From assembly GCF_015352445.1 (NCBI RefSeq), contig NZ_JADKPO010000020.1, positions 23,045 to 87,044 of the forward strand: a stretch of DNA of 64,000 nucleotides, written 5' to 3'. Origin of the DNA: Nocardioides agariphilus. Lineage in GTDB: Bacteria; Actinomycetota; Actinomycetes; Propionibacteriales; Nocardioidaceae. Below, piece by piece: positions 7,763 to 19,091 of this stretch. The notes under the pieces are model-generated. The model did not search any database. It was not told where the DNA came from and worked only from the letters and a program-made list of their open reading frames with translations. Both the position numbers and the translations under genes were made by a program. How positions within the stretch are numbered: the first letter of the stretch is position 1; each line of letters begins with the position of its first letter.

Positions 7763-10700
7763 GTGCCTGCCGCCCTGACCCTGCTCGACGGAGTCGCATG
7801 GCGGGGCCGGGCCGTACCGGGCGAGCGCGTTGCCGCGCTCCTGGCAGCCCTCGCGTCGCGGCCCGAGGGCCTCACCGACACCCGCCTGATCGAGCTCATC
7901 TGGGCCGGCCAGCCGGACGGCGAGCCGGCCAACCCGACCAAGGCGCTGCAGGTGCTGGTCTCCCGCGCGCGTGCTGCCCTGGGCGCCGACGGGGTCGAGC
8001 GGTACGACGGCGGCTACCGGCTCGGCGTGGCCGTCGAGGACGTCGACGCGCTGCTGCTGCGCAAGCTCACCCGCGAGGCGGGAGCCGCGCTCGACGCCGG
8101 TGACCCGGCACGCGCCGCCGACCTGGCAGGTCGCGCGGCCGGCGTCGAGCTCGCGGACACAGGATCCGACGCCGGACCACTCGCCGAGCTGCGCCACGAC
8201 GCCGCTGGGGATCGGCGACGTGCCGGACGCGTCCTCGGCTTGGCGCTGGCCGCCGGAGGTCGCGACCAGGAGGCCCTCCCCCACCTCGAGGCAGCCCACG
8301 GCGAAGCCGTCCACGACGTCGCGGTGACCGCGGCCCTGCTGCGCAGCGTCGCCGCCACTGCCGGACCCGCTGCGGCTCTCGAACGATACGAGGGCTACCG
8401 AGCCGACCTCGCCGACCGGCTCGGTGTCGACCCGGACCCATCGCTCCAGCGGCTGCACCGCGAGCTGCTGGTCGCCGACAGTCCCGTGCGCGACGGCGTG
8501 CACTTCGAGGTCGACGACCTGCTGGGCAGGCAGGAGGACCTGGCCGAGCTGCGCGCGGCGGTGCGACGGAGCCGGCTGGTCTCGATCGTCGGCCCCGGTG
8601 GTCTCGGCAAGACCCGCGTCGCTCACGTGCTCGCCCGCGAAGCCACGCAACCCCGGGTGTACTTCGTCGAGCTGGTCGGCGTGACCTCGGGCGACGACGT
8701 GGTGGCCGAGGTGGGAGCAGCCCTCGGCGTACGCGGCTCGGTCACCGGACGTCGTACGCTCACGCCCGCGCAGCTGGCCGACGTACGCAGCCAGATCGCG
8801 ACCGAGCTCGACACCGCGCCCACCTTGCTGGTCCTCGACAACTGCGAGCACGTGCTCGAGTCGGTCGCCTCGCTCGTGGCGCTGCTGCTGGTCACCACCC
8901 GCGACCTGCACGTGCTCACCACCAGCCGGGCTCCGCTCGGGCTGGCCGCCGAGCAGGTCGTGTCGCTGCGCCAGCTCGCCCCCGACGACGCGTCGGCACT
9001 CTTCGTGCAGCGCGCCCGGGCGGCGCGCGCCGACGCCGACCTACCGGCCGACGCCGTGGCCGACATCGTGGCCCGCCTCGACGGTCTCCCGCTGGCGATC
9101 GAGCTGGCGGCGGCGCGAGTGCGCACGATGACGGTCGAGGAGGTACGCCGCCGGATCGGCGACCTGTTCAGCCTGCTTCGCTCTCGCGACCGGTCCGCGC
9201 CCGAGCGGCACCGGACGCTGACCGCCGTCATCGAGTGGTCCTGGGACCTCCTCGACCCCGGTGACCAGGAGGGCATGGCACGGCTGTCGGTGTTCCACGA
9301 CGGGTTCACCCGCGACACGGCGCTGGCGGTCCTCGGACGTGGCGGCGCCGACCTCGTCGAGACGCTCGCCGAGCAGTCGCTGCTCACGGTCGCCGAGCTA
9401 GACGGCACGACCCGCTTCCGCATGCTCGAGACGATCCGCGAGTTCGGCGCGGAGCGGCTCAGCGAGGCGGGGCTCCGGCCCGACGCGCACCGTTGCCAGG
9501 ACGCCTGGGCCGTCGATCTGGTCCGAGTGCAGCACACCGTGATGTTCACCCCGGACGAGATCGCCGCCATCAACGCGATCGGCGCCGAGGAGAACAACCT
9601 CGCCGACGTGCTCCGGCGAGCCCTGCGCGACGGCGACCGCGAGGTGGTGGCGCAGGTGCTGGCCTGCCTGGGTGCCTTCTGGACCATCACCGGCAACCAC
9701 CCGCGCATCTTCACCATCGCCGACGCGGCCGAGGCGCTGCTGGCCGATTGGGATCCGCCCGAGCAGCTCCGCACCACCGCCCAGCTCATCGCCTCGTGGC
9801 TGATCGTGCACCTGAGCTGGATGCCGCACCGGTCGGTCGACACGCTGCGAGCGGCGCTCGCCCGCTGGGGCGAGCCCACCCACCCCTGGGCGCGGATCGC
9901 CCACGCGATGTTCGTCGACGACGACCCCGGCGTGCCCACCGACCAGCGGGTGGCGGCCCTCGCCGAGGGTAGCGACCCGGTCACCGCCCAGATGGCCCTG
10001 CTGTGGGCCGCGCTGATCGCCGAGAACTCGGGCGACATCGCGGTCGCCGCCACCTACGCCCGCGAGGGCCTCACCCGCCAGCCGCTGACTCCCTACCTCG
10101 AGGCGTCGTTGCACGGGCAGCTCGCCCAGCTGGCGATGAACCTCGGCGACTACCGCACCGCCGCCGAGCACGCCGAGGTCGCGTGGCCGATCCTCGACCG
10201 GCTGCACGCCGACGACGACGCGCGCGCGATCCGGGCAGCGACGATCATCTGGCCACTGCTCGAGGGCGACTTCGAGACCGCCGAACGGGTGATCGCCGAG
10301 ACCGACACGCTCGGCGAACCCACGATGGGCTCGCAGATGGTGCTGCTCAGCGCTCGGGCCGAGCTGGCCCTCGCGCGCGGAGAGATCACCGACGGGCTGC
10401 GCCTGTTCGACGAGGCCCTGGCCTCGGTGCGCCCCATCGAAGGGCTCGACCTGGGCGGCCTGAACCCCTGGGTGCTGATCGCCGCCAGCGCCTCCCTCGT
10501 CGCACGGGTACGTCACGGGACCACGGCGGCCGACGAGACACGCGCTCGCGAGCTGGTCGACGTACTCGCGGCACAGGAGACGGGGGCGCGCACCGACAAC
10601 GAGCTGCCCGACCAGGACTTCCCGCTCAACGGCGCGCTGCTGGCCGCGCTCGGCGCCTGGGCGGTGCGCTTCGGCGGTAGCGAGCGGCACGCCGACGGGG

Positions 10701-10912
10701 CTCGCCTGCTGGCCGTCGCCGACCGGTGGTCCTACAACCGCAGCTTCCCCACGATGGCGTGGGAGGCGCTGCAGGCCCTGGCGGAGCAAGCCGTACCGAA
10801 CCTCCTCGAGGAGGTGACGGCGGAGTACGCCGACCGGCCGGCGGCCGATCTCCTCGCGGAGGCCCGGACTCTGGTGAGCCGCGTGACGACAGGAGTCACA
10901 TCTTCCGGTTGA
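7763..10912 (+). CDS. Large SARP/AfsR-like transcriptional regulator with BTAD, NB-ARC ATPase and TPR-like domains
   Basis: A 1049-residue STAND-type regulator. An OmpR-like winged helix (about 1-95) is followed by a BTAD domain (95-240). The NB-ARC NTPase has Walker A GPGGLGKT at 277-284 and Walker [12 protein letters not shown] at about 354-364. A C-terminal half of about 500 residues is rich in Ala/Leu helices, as in TPR sensor arms. Such proteins activate transcription in response to a ligand or partner. It converges on the ABC-2 exporter genes with a 17-base overlap at the 3' ends. It may control that exporter, but no operator was recognised. Confidence 0.9.
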   Translation: MPAALTLLDGVAWRGRAVPGERVAALLAALASRPEGLTDTRLIELIWAGQPDGEPANPTKALQVLVSRARAALGADGVERYDGGYRLGVAVEDVDALLLRKLTREAGAALDAGDPARAADLAGRAAGVELADTGSDAGPLAELRHDAAGDRRRAGRVLGLALAAGGRDQEALPHLEAAHGEAVHDVAVTAALLRSVAATAGPAAALERYEGYRADLADRLGVDPDPSLQRLHRELLVADSPVRDGVHFEVDDLLGRQEDLAELRAAVRRSRLVSIVGPGGLGKTRVAHVLAREATQPRVYFVELVGVTSGDDVVAEVGAALGVRGSVTGRRTLTPAQLADVRSQIATELDTAPTLLVLDNCEHVLESVASLVALLLVTTRDLHVLTTSRAPLGLAAEQVVSLRQLAPDDASALFVQRARAARADADLPADAVADIVARLDGLPLAIELAAARVRTMTVEEVRRRIGDLFSLLRSRDRSAPERHRTLTAVIEWSWDLLDPGDQEGMARLSVFHDGFTRDTALAVLGRGGADLVETLAEQSLLTVAELDGTTRFRMLETIREFGAERLSEAGLRPDAHRCQDAWAVDLVRVQHTVMFTPDEIAAINAIGAEENNLADVLRRALRDGDREVVAQVLACLGAFWTITGNHPRIFTIADAAEALLADWDPPEQLRTTAQLIASWLIVHLSWMPHRSVDTLRAALARWGEPTHPWARIAHAMFVDDDPGVPTDQRVAALAEGSDPVTAQMALLWAALIAENSGDIAVAATYAREGLTRQPLTPYLEASLHGQLAQLAMNLGDYRTAAEHAEVAWPILDRLHADDDARAIRAATIIWPLLEGDFETAERVIAETDTLGEPTMGSQMVLLSARAELALARGEITDGLRLFDEALASVRPIEGLDLGGLNPWVLIAASASLVARVRHGTTAADETRARELVDVLAAQETGARTDNELPDQDFPLNGALLAALGAWAVRFGGSERHADGARLLAVADRWSYNRSFPTMAWEALQALAEQAVPNLLEEVTAEYADRPAADLLAEARTLVSRVTTGVTSSG

Positions 10913-11704
10913 AGGCCCGCACGGCCAGTGGCGCGAAGATCGCGATCACAGCCAGGCACCCCGCCAGCGCCCAGCCGACCTCGGCCGTGACGGAGCCGGT
11001 GTTGGCGAGGTCTCTCAGCGCGGTGACGACGTGGGAGACCGGGTTGACCTTGGTGAAGGCCTCCAGCCAGCCCGGCATCGTGTCCGCGGGCACGAACGCG
11101 TTGGACAGGAACGTCAGCGGGAACATCACCATGATCGAGTAGCCCTGCACCGCCTGGGCGCTGGAGCCGATGGTGCCGAACCAGGTGAAGATCCAGGCCA
11201 GCGACCAGCCGGCGAGCACGCCGAGCACGATCGCCATGGTCACGCCGAGCACGCGGCCTCCGGGCCGGTAGCCGATGGCGACGCCGGTGGCGAAGGTGAG
11301 CGTGCCGGCGATCAGGTAGCGCAGCATGTCGGCGACCATCGGGCCGGCGAGGGGTGCGACCCGTGAGATCGGCAGCACCTTGAACCGGTCGAAGACGCCC
11401 TTGTCCATGTCCTCGCGCAGCTGGGTGCCGGTGGCGATGCAGGCGGTCAGCACGCTCTGGGCGACGAGCCCGGGGATCAGCAGCGGCAGGTAGTCGGAGA
11501 CGCTGCCCGCGACGGCGCCGCCGAAGATCCCGGCGAACATGGCGGTGAACAGCAGCGGCTGGATCACCACGTCGAAGGACTGCTCCAGGTTGCGGCGCAT
11601 CTTCAAGGTGGCCCGCCAGGCCATCGTCATCGTCTGCTGGACGGTGTCGGCCAGGCTGACGTGACGGGGAACGGTACTGAGGTCCGGGGTGACGTCGATG
11701 GTCG

Positions 11705-11708
<4 letters not shown>
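10896..11708 (-). CDS. ABC-2 type exporter permease (DrrB-like)
   Basis: A 270-residue membrane protein with six predicted helices and the ABC-2 permease pattern, including LREDMDKGVFDRFKVLPIS and the late MVMFPLTFLSNAFVPADTMPGWL stretch. It pairs with the ATP-binding subunit whose stop overlaps its ATG by four bases. Together they form a DrrAB-type exporter, typically for lipids, polyketides or antibiotics. Its last 17 bases overlap the 3' end of the convergent SARP regulator gene, so strong transcription of either may interfere with the other. Confidence 0.93.
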
Positions 11709-12733
<1,025 letters not shown>

Positions 12734-12784
12734 GCCGCAACCCTGACCGTCCCCGGTTTCAGGTCGCCTTCACGCCGCCTTCAC

Positions 12785-13435
12785 CGCTCGCCGGTTGAGG
12801 AAGGCGCGCCAGCGCCTGTCTCGAAAGCCCGGTCAGCGACGCAGCGTCCCGATGGTTTCGAGACGGTTGCCAGCGCAACCTCCCGCTCGCCGGTTGAGGA
12901 AGGCGCTCCAGCGCCTGTCTCGAAACCCCGGTCAGCGGCGCAGCGTCCCGATGGTTTCGAGACGGTTGCCAGCGCAACCTCCCGCTCGCCGGTTGAGGAA
13001 GGCGCGCCAGCGCCTGTCTCGAAACCCCGGTCAGCGACGCAGCGTCTCCTCCGGTTTCGAGACGGTTGCTAGCGCAACCTCCCGCTCGCCGGTTGAGGAA
13101 GGCGCGCCAGCGCCTGTCTCGAAACCCCGGTCAGCGGCGCAGCGTCCCGATGGTTGCGAGACGGTTGCCAGCGCAACCTCCCGCTCGCCGGTTGAGGAAG
13201 GCGCTCCAGCGCCTGTCTCGAAACCCCGGTCAGCGACGCAGCGTCTCCTCCGGTTTCGAGACGGTTGCCAGCGCAACCTCCTCAACCAGCAGACAGCGCT
13301 CGTTGGTTGAGGAAGGCGCGCCAGCGCCTGTCTCGAAACCCCGGTCAGCGACGCAGCGTCCCGATGGTTTCGAGACGGTTGCTAGCGCAACCTCCTCAAC
13401 CAGCGGACAGCGGCGAGGAAGGCGCGACCATTTCG
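12785..13435. repeat. Repeat cluster 2: six tandem composite palindromic units of about 99 bp
   Basis: GGTTGAGG recurs at 12793, 12892, 12991, 13091, 13190 and 13305, giving periods of 99, 99, 100, 99 and 115 bases. Each unit is a type II element (hairpin AGGCGC/GCGCCT), a 25-26 base spacer and an inverted type I element (hairpin GGTTGC/GCAACC). Hairpin loops vary (GCCA, TCCA; CAGC, TAGC) while stems are nearly invariant. Spacers come in two versions, ending CCCGAT or CTCCTCC. Only the last two units keep the outer TCCTCAACC arm. No gene is seen in this 700-base gap between tsaE and the exporter. Confidence 0.92.
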
Positions 13436-13436
13436 G

Positions 13437-14378
13437 CTAGGGCCACTCCACGCCCAGCCAGCGAGGGCCGACGGGGACGATGGTGACGGTGCGGGGGTCG
13501 AGCTCGCCCTCGGCGACGGCGGTGGGGCTGCGGGCGATGCGTACCTCGAGGCGCGAGTCGGCGAGGCCCTCGGCGATGCCCGTTCCCCACTCGACGACCG
13601 TGACGGCCTCGTCGAGCGACGCATCGAGATCGAGGTCGTCGAGCTCGTCGATGCCGCCGAGGCGGTACGCGTCGGCGTGCACGAGCGCGGGGCCGCCGGA
13701 CAGCGAGGGATGCACCCGCGCGATCACGAACGTCGGTGACGTCACGTCGCCGCGCACCCCGAGCCCTGCGCCCAGGCCCTGGGTGAAGGTGGTCTTGCCG
13801 GCGCCGAGCTCGCCGGACAGCACCACCAGGTCACCGGCACGCACCAGGCCACCGACCAGCCGGCCCAGAGCGCGCATCGCGTCGGCGTCGGGTGCGGGAT
13901 GGGTGCGCGGCACGGCGCGGCGGAGCTCGACGTACGGCGAGCGGCGGCCAGGCTGGCCAGGCTGGTCAGGCTGGTCAGGCTGGTCAGGCTCGACGAACCC
14001 GTGCCCACGCCAGAAGTCGACGGTCGCCGGCAGCTCCTCGCGGGCGACCACCGCGACCTCGTCACCGTCGGCGATCGACAAGGCCTCGGCCACCAGTGCA
14101 CCGGCGACCCCGAGGCGCTGGGCTGACGGGACCACGCCGAACCGTCGCAGCCAGACCGTGCGGCCGTCGGCCTCCATCACGAGTGCGCCGACCGGATGCC
14201 CTTCCAGGGTCGCCAGCAGGCCGCCCCCGGCCGCCAGGGCGGCGCCGATGCTGTCGGGGGTCTCGGCCAGCGCGTCGGCCGGCGGGTCGAGCGGAGGGCG
14301 CGCACCGAAGGCCGCGCGTACCACGGCGTGCACCGCTGCCGCGGATTCGGCGCCGACCCGCCGTACGACGAGGGTCAC
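13437..14378 (-). CDS. tsaE: GNAT acetyltransferase fused to TsaE (t6A ATPase)
   Basis: A 313-residue fusion. Residues about 1-150 are a GNAT domain with motif A VVPSAQRLGVAGALVAEALS. A proline/glutamine/aspartate repeat linker (DQPDQPDQPGQPG), encoded by 9-base DNA repeats near 13951-13990, follows. Residues about 165-310 are TsaE, the P-loop ATPase of t6A synthesis, with Walker A SGELGAGKTTF, the TSPTF switch and HADAYRL. TsaE resets the TsaBD complex by ATP hydrolysis. Its start overlaps the hydrolase stop by four bases. The fused GNAT may be a RimI-like enzyme; its target is unknown. The usual neighbour tsaB lies 9 kb downstream. Confidence 0.93.
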   Translation of the reverse strand: MTLVVRRVGAESAAAVHAVVRAAFGARPPLDPPADALAETPDSIGAALAAGGGLLATLEGHPVGALVMEADGRTVWLRRFGVVPSAQRLGVAGALVAEALSIADGDEVAVVAREELPATVDFWRGHGFVEPDQPDQPDQPGQPGRRSPYVELRRAVPRTHPAPDADAMRALGRLVGGLVRAGDLVVLSGELGAGKTTFTQGLGAGLGVRGDVTSPTFVIARVHPSLSGGPALVHADAYRLGGIDELDDLDLDASLDEAVTVVEWGTGIAEGLADSRLEVRIARSPTAVAEGELDPRTVTIVPVGPRWLGVEWP

Positions 14379-15475
14379 CGCTCGTCCACGAGGTCACCGG
14401 CGGCAGCGAGGAGCTGGTCGAGCTCGGCGTTGACCTGGTCGTGGCGCTCGAGCATCACCATGTGGCCGGCGCCCGGGCACTCCAGCAGCGTCGAGCCCTC
14501 GATCAGTGCGTGCAGCCGGCGGCTGTGCTCGATGGGCGTGAGCCTGTCGGAGGTGCCGCAGATGATGGCGGTGGGCACGCTGCTCATCGCGTGCACGGTC
14601 TCGAACTTGTCGAGCGTGCCGAAGGTCGGGAAGAAGTCGGCGACGACACCGAACGGCGTGGCGGAGAGCATCTGGTCGACGAACTCGACGTACCTCGCCG
14701 GCACCGCGTCGCCGAACGACAGCTCGTCGGTGGCCACCAGCGCGACCGACCTGCCGACCCGGCGGAACCGGTCGACAGCCTTGTGCCCGCGGGCGAGGGC
14801 CGCGACGAGCCGCTGCGCAGCCTGGCCGCCGAGCGTCGACGGCAGCAGCGGCAGCACCACGCGGTGCGGCTCCACACCTCCCGCGGTGGTGGCGATCAGA
14901 CCGACGCCGACCACGCGGTCGCCGAAGATCTCGGGATACTCCTCGGCCAGCGCGACGATGGTCATGCCGCCCATCGAGTGGCCCACCAGCACGACGGGCC
15001 CGTCCGGCACGGCCTGGTCGATGATCCGCATCAGGTCGCGGCCGCACTGCTCGATCGTCGCGTGCTCCTCGGCGGAGCGACCAGACCGTCCGTGGGAGCG
15101 CTGGTCGAAGTACACCGCGCGCACCAGACCGCGATAGGCCGCTCTCTGGAAGTGCCACGAGTCGAGGTTGAGGGCGTAGCCGTGCACGAAGACGACGGTC
15201 AGCTCGGCGAGGCGGCGTGGTCTCGACGCCCTCGACCGACGACCAGAGCCCTCGACCAACTGTGGGTCGAGCTCGTCGATCTCGACATGCAGCGGGAGGC
15301 CGTCGTCGGCCACGACGGTGAGGGGCTCGGATCGCAGCGACCCGAACGGCGTCTCATCGCCGACACCGCGTCGGGCGATGATCCGGTGGCGTTGGGCGAC
15401 GCGCAGCGCCGTGCCGGCGGCAGCGACGCCGACCGCGCCTGCCGCCACCCCGAGGACCCGGCGAGCGGTGCTCAT
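14375..15475 (-). CDS. Alpha/beta hydrolase
   Basis: A 366-residue alpha/beta-hydrolase-fold protein. The oxyanion stretch is FVHGYALNLDSWHFQR, the nucleophile elbow GHSMGGM, and late Asp and His lie in GTSDRLTPIEHS and GAGHMVMLERH. An N-terminal hydrophobic stretch (about residues 5-25) could be a signal or anchor. It lies between alr and tsaE with a 4-base overlap to tsaE and one base after alr, so it is in the same operon. A hydrolase at this place is common in actinobacteria; its substrate is not known. Confidence 0.88.
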   Translation of the reverse strand: MSTARRVLGVAAGAVGVAAAGTALRVAQRHRIIARRGVGDETPFGSLRSEPLTVVADDGLPLHVEIDELDPQLVEGSGRRSRASRPRRLAELTVVFVHGYALNLDSWHFQRAAYRGLVRAVYFDQRSHGRSGRSAEEHATIEQCGRDLMRIIDQAVPDGPVVLVGHSMGGMTIVALAEEYPEIFGDRVVGVGLIATTAGGVEPHRVVLPLLPSTLGGQAAQRLVAALARGHKAVDRFRRVGRSVALVATDELSFGDAVPARYVEFVDQMLSATPFGVVADFFPTFGTLDKFETVHAMSSVPTAIICGTSDRLTPIEHSRRLHALIEGSTLLECPGAGHMVMLERHDQVNAELDQLLAAAGDLVDER

Positions 15476-15476
15476 C

Positions 15477-16610
15477 TCAGTCTCGGTCTCCGTCCACGTA
15501 GCGGCGGACCAGGCGGGCCGAGCTGGCGCCGAACCTGGTCACGATCTCGTAGGAGATGGTGCCGCACGCCTGCGCCCAGTCCTGCGCTGTGGGCTCGCCG
15601 TGGGCACCGGGGCCGAACAACGTGACCGGGGTGCCGGCCGGGGCCAGCTCGCCTCCGAGGTCGACCACGACCTGGTCCATGCAGACTCGGCCTCGCACCG
15701 GCCGTCGTACGCCGTCGATCGCCACCTCGATCGCGTTGCTGCCGTGGCGGGGCACGCCGTCGCCGTAGCCGACCGGCACCAGGCCCACGGTCGTCGCATC
15801 GTCGGCGATCCAGGTGCGCCCGTAGGACACGCCCTCGCCGCGGTCGATGCGCTTGCTCAGCGCGAGCGGCGCGCGCACGGTCATCGCCGGCCGCAGGCCC
15901 AGGTCCGGCGTATGCCCGGGCGCCGGGTCCAGGCCGTAGGACGCGAGTCCCACGCGCACGACGTCGTAGCGGCTCTGCGGGCGCAGGATCGCGGCGGCGG
16001 AGTTGGCCAGGTGGCGTACGTCGGGGCGCAGGCCGGCCTCCTCGGCAGTTCGCAGCGCCGCTCGGTAGCGCTCGTGCTGGAGGTCGTTGGCCGGGTGGTC
16101 GGGCTCGTCGCTGCACGAGAAGTGGGACCAGATGCCGGTGATGCGGGCTCGTGCGGCCTGTTGATGTTCGGCGGCGCGCTGGGCGAGTGCGGGCCAGTCG
16201 GCCAGCGCCGCCCCACCACGGGACAGCCCAGTGTCGACCTTGAGCTGGACGCGTGGGTTCGCCCCGCTCGCCACGATCTGGTCGAGCCGTTCGACGGTGT
16301 AGGCGGTGACGTCGACATCCGACTCCACGGCGCGCGCGAGGCTGCCGTCCTCGACGTCCTCGGGGAGGGTCAGCCAGCACAGGATCCGACCGTCGTCGCC
16401 GGCATCACGCAGCCGCAAGGCCTCGGGCACGGTCGCGACACCGATCCACTCCGCACCTCCCCCGCGCGCAGCGCGGGCCGCCTCCACCATCCCGTGGCCG
16501 TAGCCGTCCGCCTTGACCACGGTCATCACCGAGGCCGGGGCGACGAGCCCGACGAGGGTGCGCACGTTGTGCCGGATGGCGGCCAGGTCGACCACGATCT
16601 CCGGACGCAT
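15477..16610 (-). CDS. alr: Alanine racemase
   Basis: A PLP enzyme that makes D-alanine for peptidoglycan. The 377-residue protein begins MRPEIVVDLAAIRHNV. The PLP lysine is at about residue 33 in VVKADGYGHG and the catalytic tyrosine sits in GVSYGRTW. This ATG was chosen over an upstream in-frame extension of 35 residues because the family starts here. It lies 13 bases after nnrE/D and one base before the hydrolase gene, so the operon is tight. Confidence 0.96.
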   Translation of the reverse strand: MRPEIVVDLAAIRHNVRTLVGLVAPASVMTVVKADGYGHGMVEAARAARGGGAEWIGVATVPEALRLRDAGDDGRILCWLTLPEDVEDGSLARAVESDVDVTAYTVERLDQIVASGANPRVQLKVDTGLSRGGAALADWPALAQRAAEHQQAARARITGIWSHFSCSDEPDHPANDLQHERYRAALRTAEEAGLRPDVRHLANSAAAILRPQSRYDVVRVGLASYGLDPAPGHTPDLGLRPAMTVRAPLALSKRIDRGEGVSYGRTWIADDATTVGLVPVGYGDGVPRHGSNAIEVAIDGVRRPVRGRVCMDQVVVDLGGELAPAGTPVTLFGPGAHGEPTAQDWAQACGTISYEIVTRFGASSARLVRRYVDGDRD

Positions 16611-16623
16611 GTCCCGGATTGTT

Positions 16624-17997
16624 TCAGAGCAGATCCCGCACCACGCCGGGGATCGCCCGTGCGACGTCGGGCGCGGTGATCGGTCCGCCCCGGGCGGCGT
16701 ACGTCGCGGCGGCACCGTGCAGCCACGAGCCCACGCTCGCGGCGTCGTACGGCTCGAGCCCGGCGGCCAGAAGGGCCCCGATCAGCCCGGCGAGCACGTC
16801 ACCAGCGCCGGCCGTCGCCAACCACGCAACCCCCGTCGTGGTGATGCGCGCGTTCCCGTCTGGCCGCGCCACCACGGTGTGACGACCCTTGAGCAGCACC
16901 ACCGCGTCGTAGGTCACGGCCGCCTCACGGGCATGGCCCAGCGGGTCGCCCTCGATGTCGGCCCTCGCAGCCCCCGTCATCCGGCTCAGCTCACCGGCGT
17001 GGGGGGTCAGCACGGCAGGCACTCCGAGCGGGCCGTCCACGAGCCCGAGGGCGTCCGCGTCGACGACCAGCGGCACACCATCGGCGCGCGCCTCGGCCAG
17101 CATGGTGGCCACGTCGGGTCCGCCTCCGGAGCCGACGGCCCACGCCTGGACCCGGCCGTTCTCGGTGACGACATCGGGGTGCGCGGCCACCACGGCGTCG
17201 CGCGCGCCGGCGAGGTAGCGGACCATGCCGCACAGCCCCGCCGCGGCGCCGGACACGCACAGGACGCCGGCGCCGGGGTACCGCGCCGAGCCGGCCCTGA
17301 TCCCGACGACGCCGCGCGTGTACTTGTGCGCGTGCTCGTCCGGCCTCGGCAGGAGGGCCACGACGTCCGCGGCCTGCAGGCTCTCGACGGCGGCCTCGGG
17401 CAGGTCCAGCCCGATGTCGACGAGGTGCACCGCGCCGGCGTACGCCGCCGCCGGGTCCGCGAGAAGCGCGACCTTGTGGGTCCCGAAGGTGACCGTGACG
17501 TCGGCCCTGACCGCTGGGCCGTCGATGCGGCCCGTGTCCACGTCGACCCCGCTCGGTACGTCGACCGCCACGACCGGCACGCCCCGCAGTACCTCCAGCG
17601 CGGCCACCGCCTCGGGGCGCAGGCCCGGTCGCCCGCCGATCCCCACGATGCCGTCGACGACCACGTCCTGCGGCTGGCTGGGTGCGGCCTCGACGACCCG
17701 GCCGCCGGCTCGCCTCAGCGCCTCGAGTCCCGCACGGTGGGGCGCAGCTGCGAGCAGCCACGCGCTCACCCGCACGCCGCGCCGGGCCAGCAACGCCCCG
17801 GCGTACAGGGCGTCTCCCCCGTTGTCGCCGCTCCCGACCAGCAGCGTCACCCTGGCGCCGTACGCCTGTGGGAGCAGGTCGAGTACGGCGTACGCCAGAC
17901 CCGCCGCCGCCCGCTGCATCAGCGCACCCTCGGGAAGCCGCGCCATCAACGCGGTCTCCGCCGCCCGCACCTGCTCGACGGTGTGCGCGCTCCTCAT
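16624..17997 (-). CDS. nnr: Bifunctional NAD(P)H-hydrate epimerase/ADP-dependent dehydratase
   Basis: A 457-residue repair enzyme for damaged NADH and NADPH. The N-terminal half is the epimerase (YjeF_N, about 1-215: LVGSGDNGGDALYAG, DVPSGVDVDTG). The C-terminal half is the ribokinase-like dehydratase (about 225-455: LTPHAGELSRMTG, VVLLKGRHTVV, ATAGAGDVLAGLIGALLAAG). It is upstream of alr in the acpS-nnr-alr order typical of actinobacteria, on the same strand. Confidence 0.95.
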   Translation of the reverse strand: MRSAHTVEQVRAAETALMARLPEGALMQRAAAGLAYAVLDLLPQAYGARVTLLVGSGDNGGDALYAGALLARRGVRVSAWLLAAAPHRAGLEALRRAGGRVVEAAPSQPQDVVVDGIVGIGGRPGLRPEAVAALEVLRGVPVVAVDVPSGVDVDTGRIDGPAVRADVTVTFGTHKVALLADPAAAYAGAVHLVDIGLDLPEAAVESLQAADVVALLPRPDEHAHKYTRGVVGIRAGSARYPGAGVLCVSGAAAGLCGMVRYLAGARDAVVAAHPDVVTENGRVQAWAVGSGGGPDVATMLAEARADGVPLVVDADALGLVDGPLGVPAVLTPHAGELSRMTGAARADIEGDPLGHAREAAVTYDAVVLLKGRHTVVARPDGNARITTTGVAWLATAGAGDVLAGLIGALLAAGLEPYDAASVGSWLHGAAATYAARGGPITAPDVARAIPGVVRDLL

Positions 17998-18130
17998 GCC
18001 CTCACGCTAGTTGGCCAGGCCCTTCCGGGTCGTGTGCCCGAAGGTGCGTTCTACCGCACGCTGAGGGGAACGACCCTGGGCTGTGGAGAGCGCCCGACGC
18101 CGACGACGCAGATGTTGTTGCCTCTCCTCC

Positions 18131-19078
18131 ATGCCACGTCGCGTCGACCGAGCCGACTGGAGGCCGCTGGCCGCATCTCAAGCCGGCCTGCTCACGAGGC
18201 GTCAGCTCCATGCGCTCGGGATCGACCGGTTCTTCGTCCGCAACCAGATCAGGGCCGGGCGATGGACGCTTCTCACGACCATGGTGATCGGTACGACGAC
18301 CGGGCCGCTGTCACGTGAGGCAACCATGTGGTTGGGGGTTCTGCACGCTGGGCCGACTGCGATCGTGGGAGGGCTGACCGCCGCCGAGGTCCTCGGCCTC
18401 CGCAACTGGCATCGCGACGAGATCACCGTGCTGGTGCCGGACGAGCTCGACTTCGACGAGAGCGCCGTGCCTGGCGTGAGGTACGTGCGAACGCGTCGCG
18501 ACCTGGCTGCCATGCGACTGCCCCGAGCGGGCCTTCCCACCTGCCGTGTCGAACCTGCGGTGTTGTTGTGGGCGGCGTACCAGAGGTCCCGCCGGACGGC
18601 TCAGGGCGTCGTTGCCGCAGCGATCCAACAAAGGCTCTCATCACCCGAGCTTTTCCGGGACTGGTTGCGCATCATGCGCCCACTGAGGTGGGCGGCGATG
18701 TTCCGTCAGGCATTGGCCGACATCGAGGGCGGCGCGCAGTCCCTGGCCGAGATCGACATCCGACGGTTGTGTCGCCGAGTCGGGATCGTGCCTCCGACGC
18801 GCCAGCGCAAACGCGTCGACTCTGCGGGCCGCACTCGCTTCACCGACTGCGAGTGGGTGCTCCCCAACGGTCACATCGTGATCCTGGAGATCGACGGCGG
18901 ATTTCACATGGAGGTCGAGCACTGGGAGGACGACCTGGCGCGGCAGCGTCGCATCAGCGGACCTGGACGCACCGTGGTGCGATGCACGGCGCGCGAGGTC
19001 CGCGAAGACGACGGACAGCTTGGCCGCGACCTCATCGCTCTCGGAGTACCGCGTCGTGCCCCCAGGCGTGCGATCTAG
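18131..19078 (+). CDS. Hypothetical protein with AbiEi-like N-terminus and a DUF559-like C-terminal part
   Basis: A 315-residue protein. The N-terminal 50 residues (SQAGLLTRRQLHALGIDRFFVRNQIRAGRW) look like the winged-helix start of AbiEi-type antitoxins. The C-terminal part has DCEWVLPNGHIVILEIDGGFHMEVEHWEDDLARQRRI, a Vsr/DUF559-like nuclease-fold pattern with acidic and lysine-poor active-site candidates. No toxin gene lies beside it, so it may not be an antitoxin. The ATG start has no clear ribosome site; a GTG at 18083 with GAGGGG upstream is the alternative. It is a lone plus-strand gene between nnr and acpS. Confidence 0.75.
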   Translation: MPRRVDRADWRPLAASQAGLLTRRQLHALGIDRFFVRNQIRAGRWTLLTTMVIGTTTGPLSREATMWLGVLHAGPTAIVGGLTAAEVLGLRNWHRDEITVLVPDELDFDESAVPGVRYVRTRRDLAAMRLPRAGLPTCRVEPAVLLWAAYQRSRRTAQGVVAAAIQQRLSSPELFRDWLRIMRPLRWAAMFRQALADIEGGAQSLAEIDIRRLCRRVGIVPPTRQRKRVDSAGRTRFTDCEWVLPNGHIVILEIDGGFHMEVEHWEDDLARQRRISGPGRTVVRCTAREVREDDGQLGRDLIALGVPRRAPRRAI

Positions 19079-19091
19079 CACACGCTCAGCC

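Noticed and set aside
18131-19078. Type IV toxin-antitoxin system
   Set aside because: Only an AbiEi-like N-terminus is present. There is no AbiEii-like nucleotidyltransferase gene beside it, and the C-terminal part looks nuclease-like.
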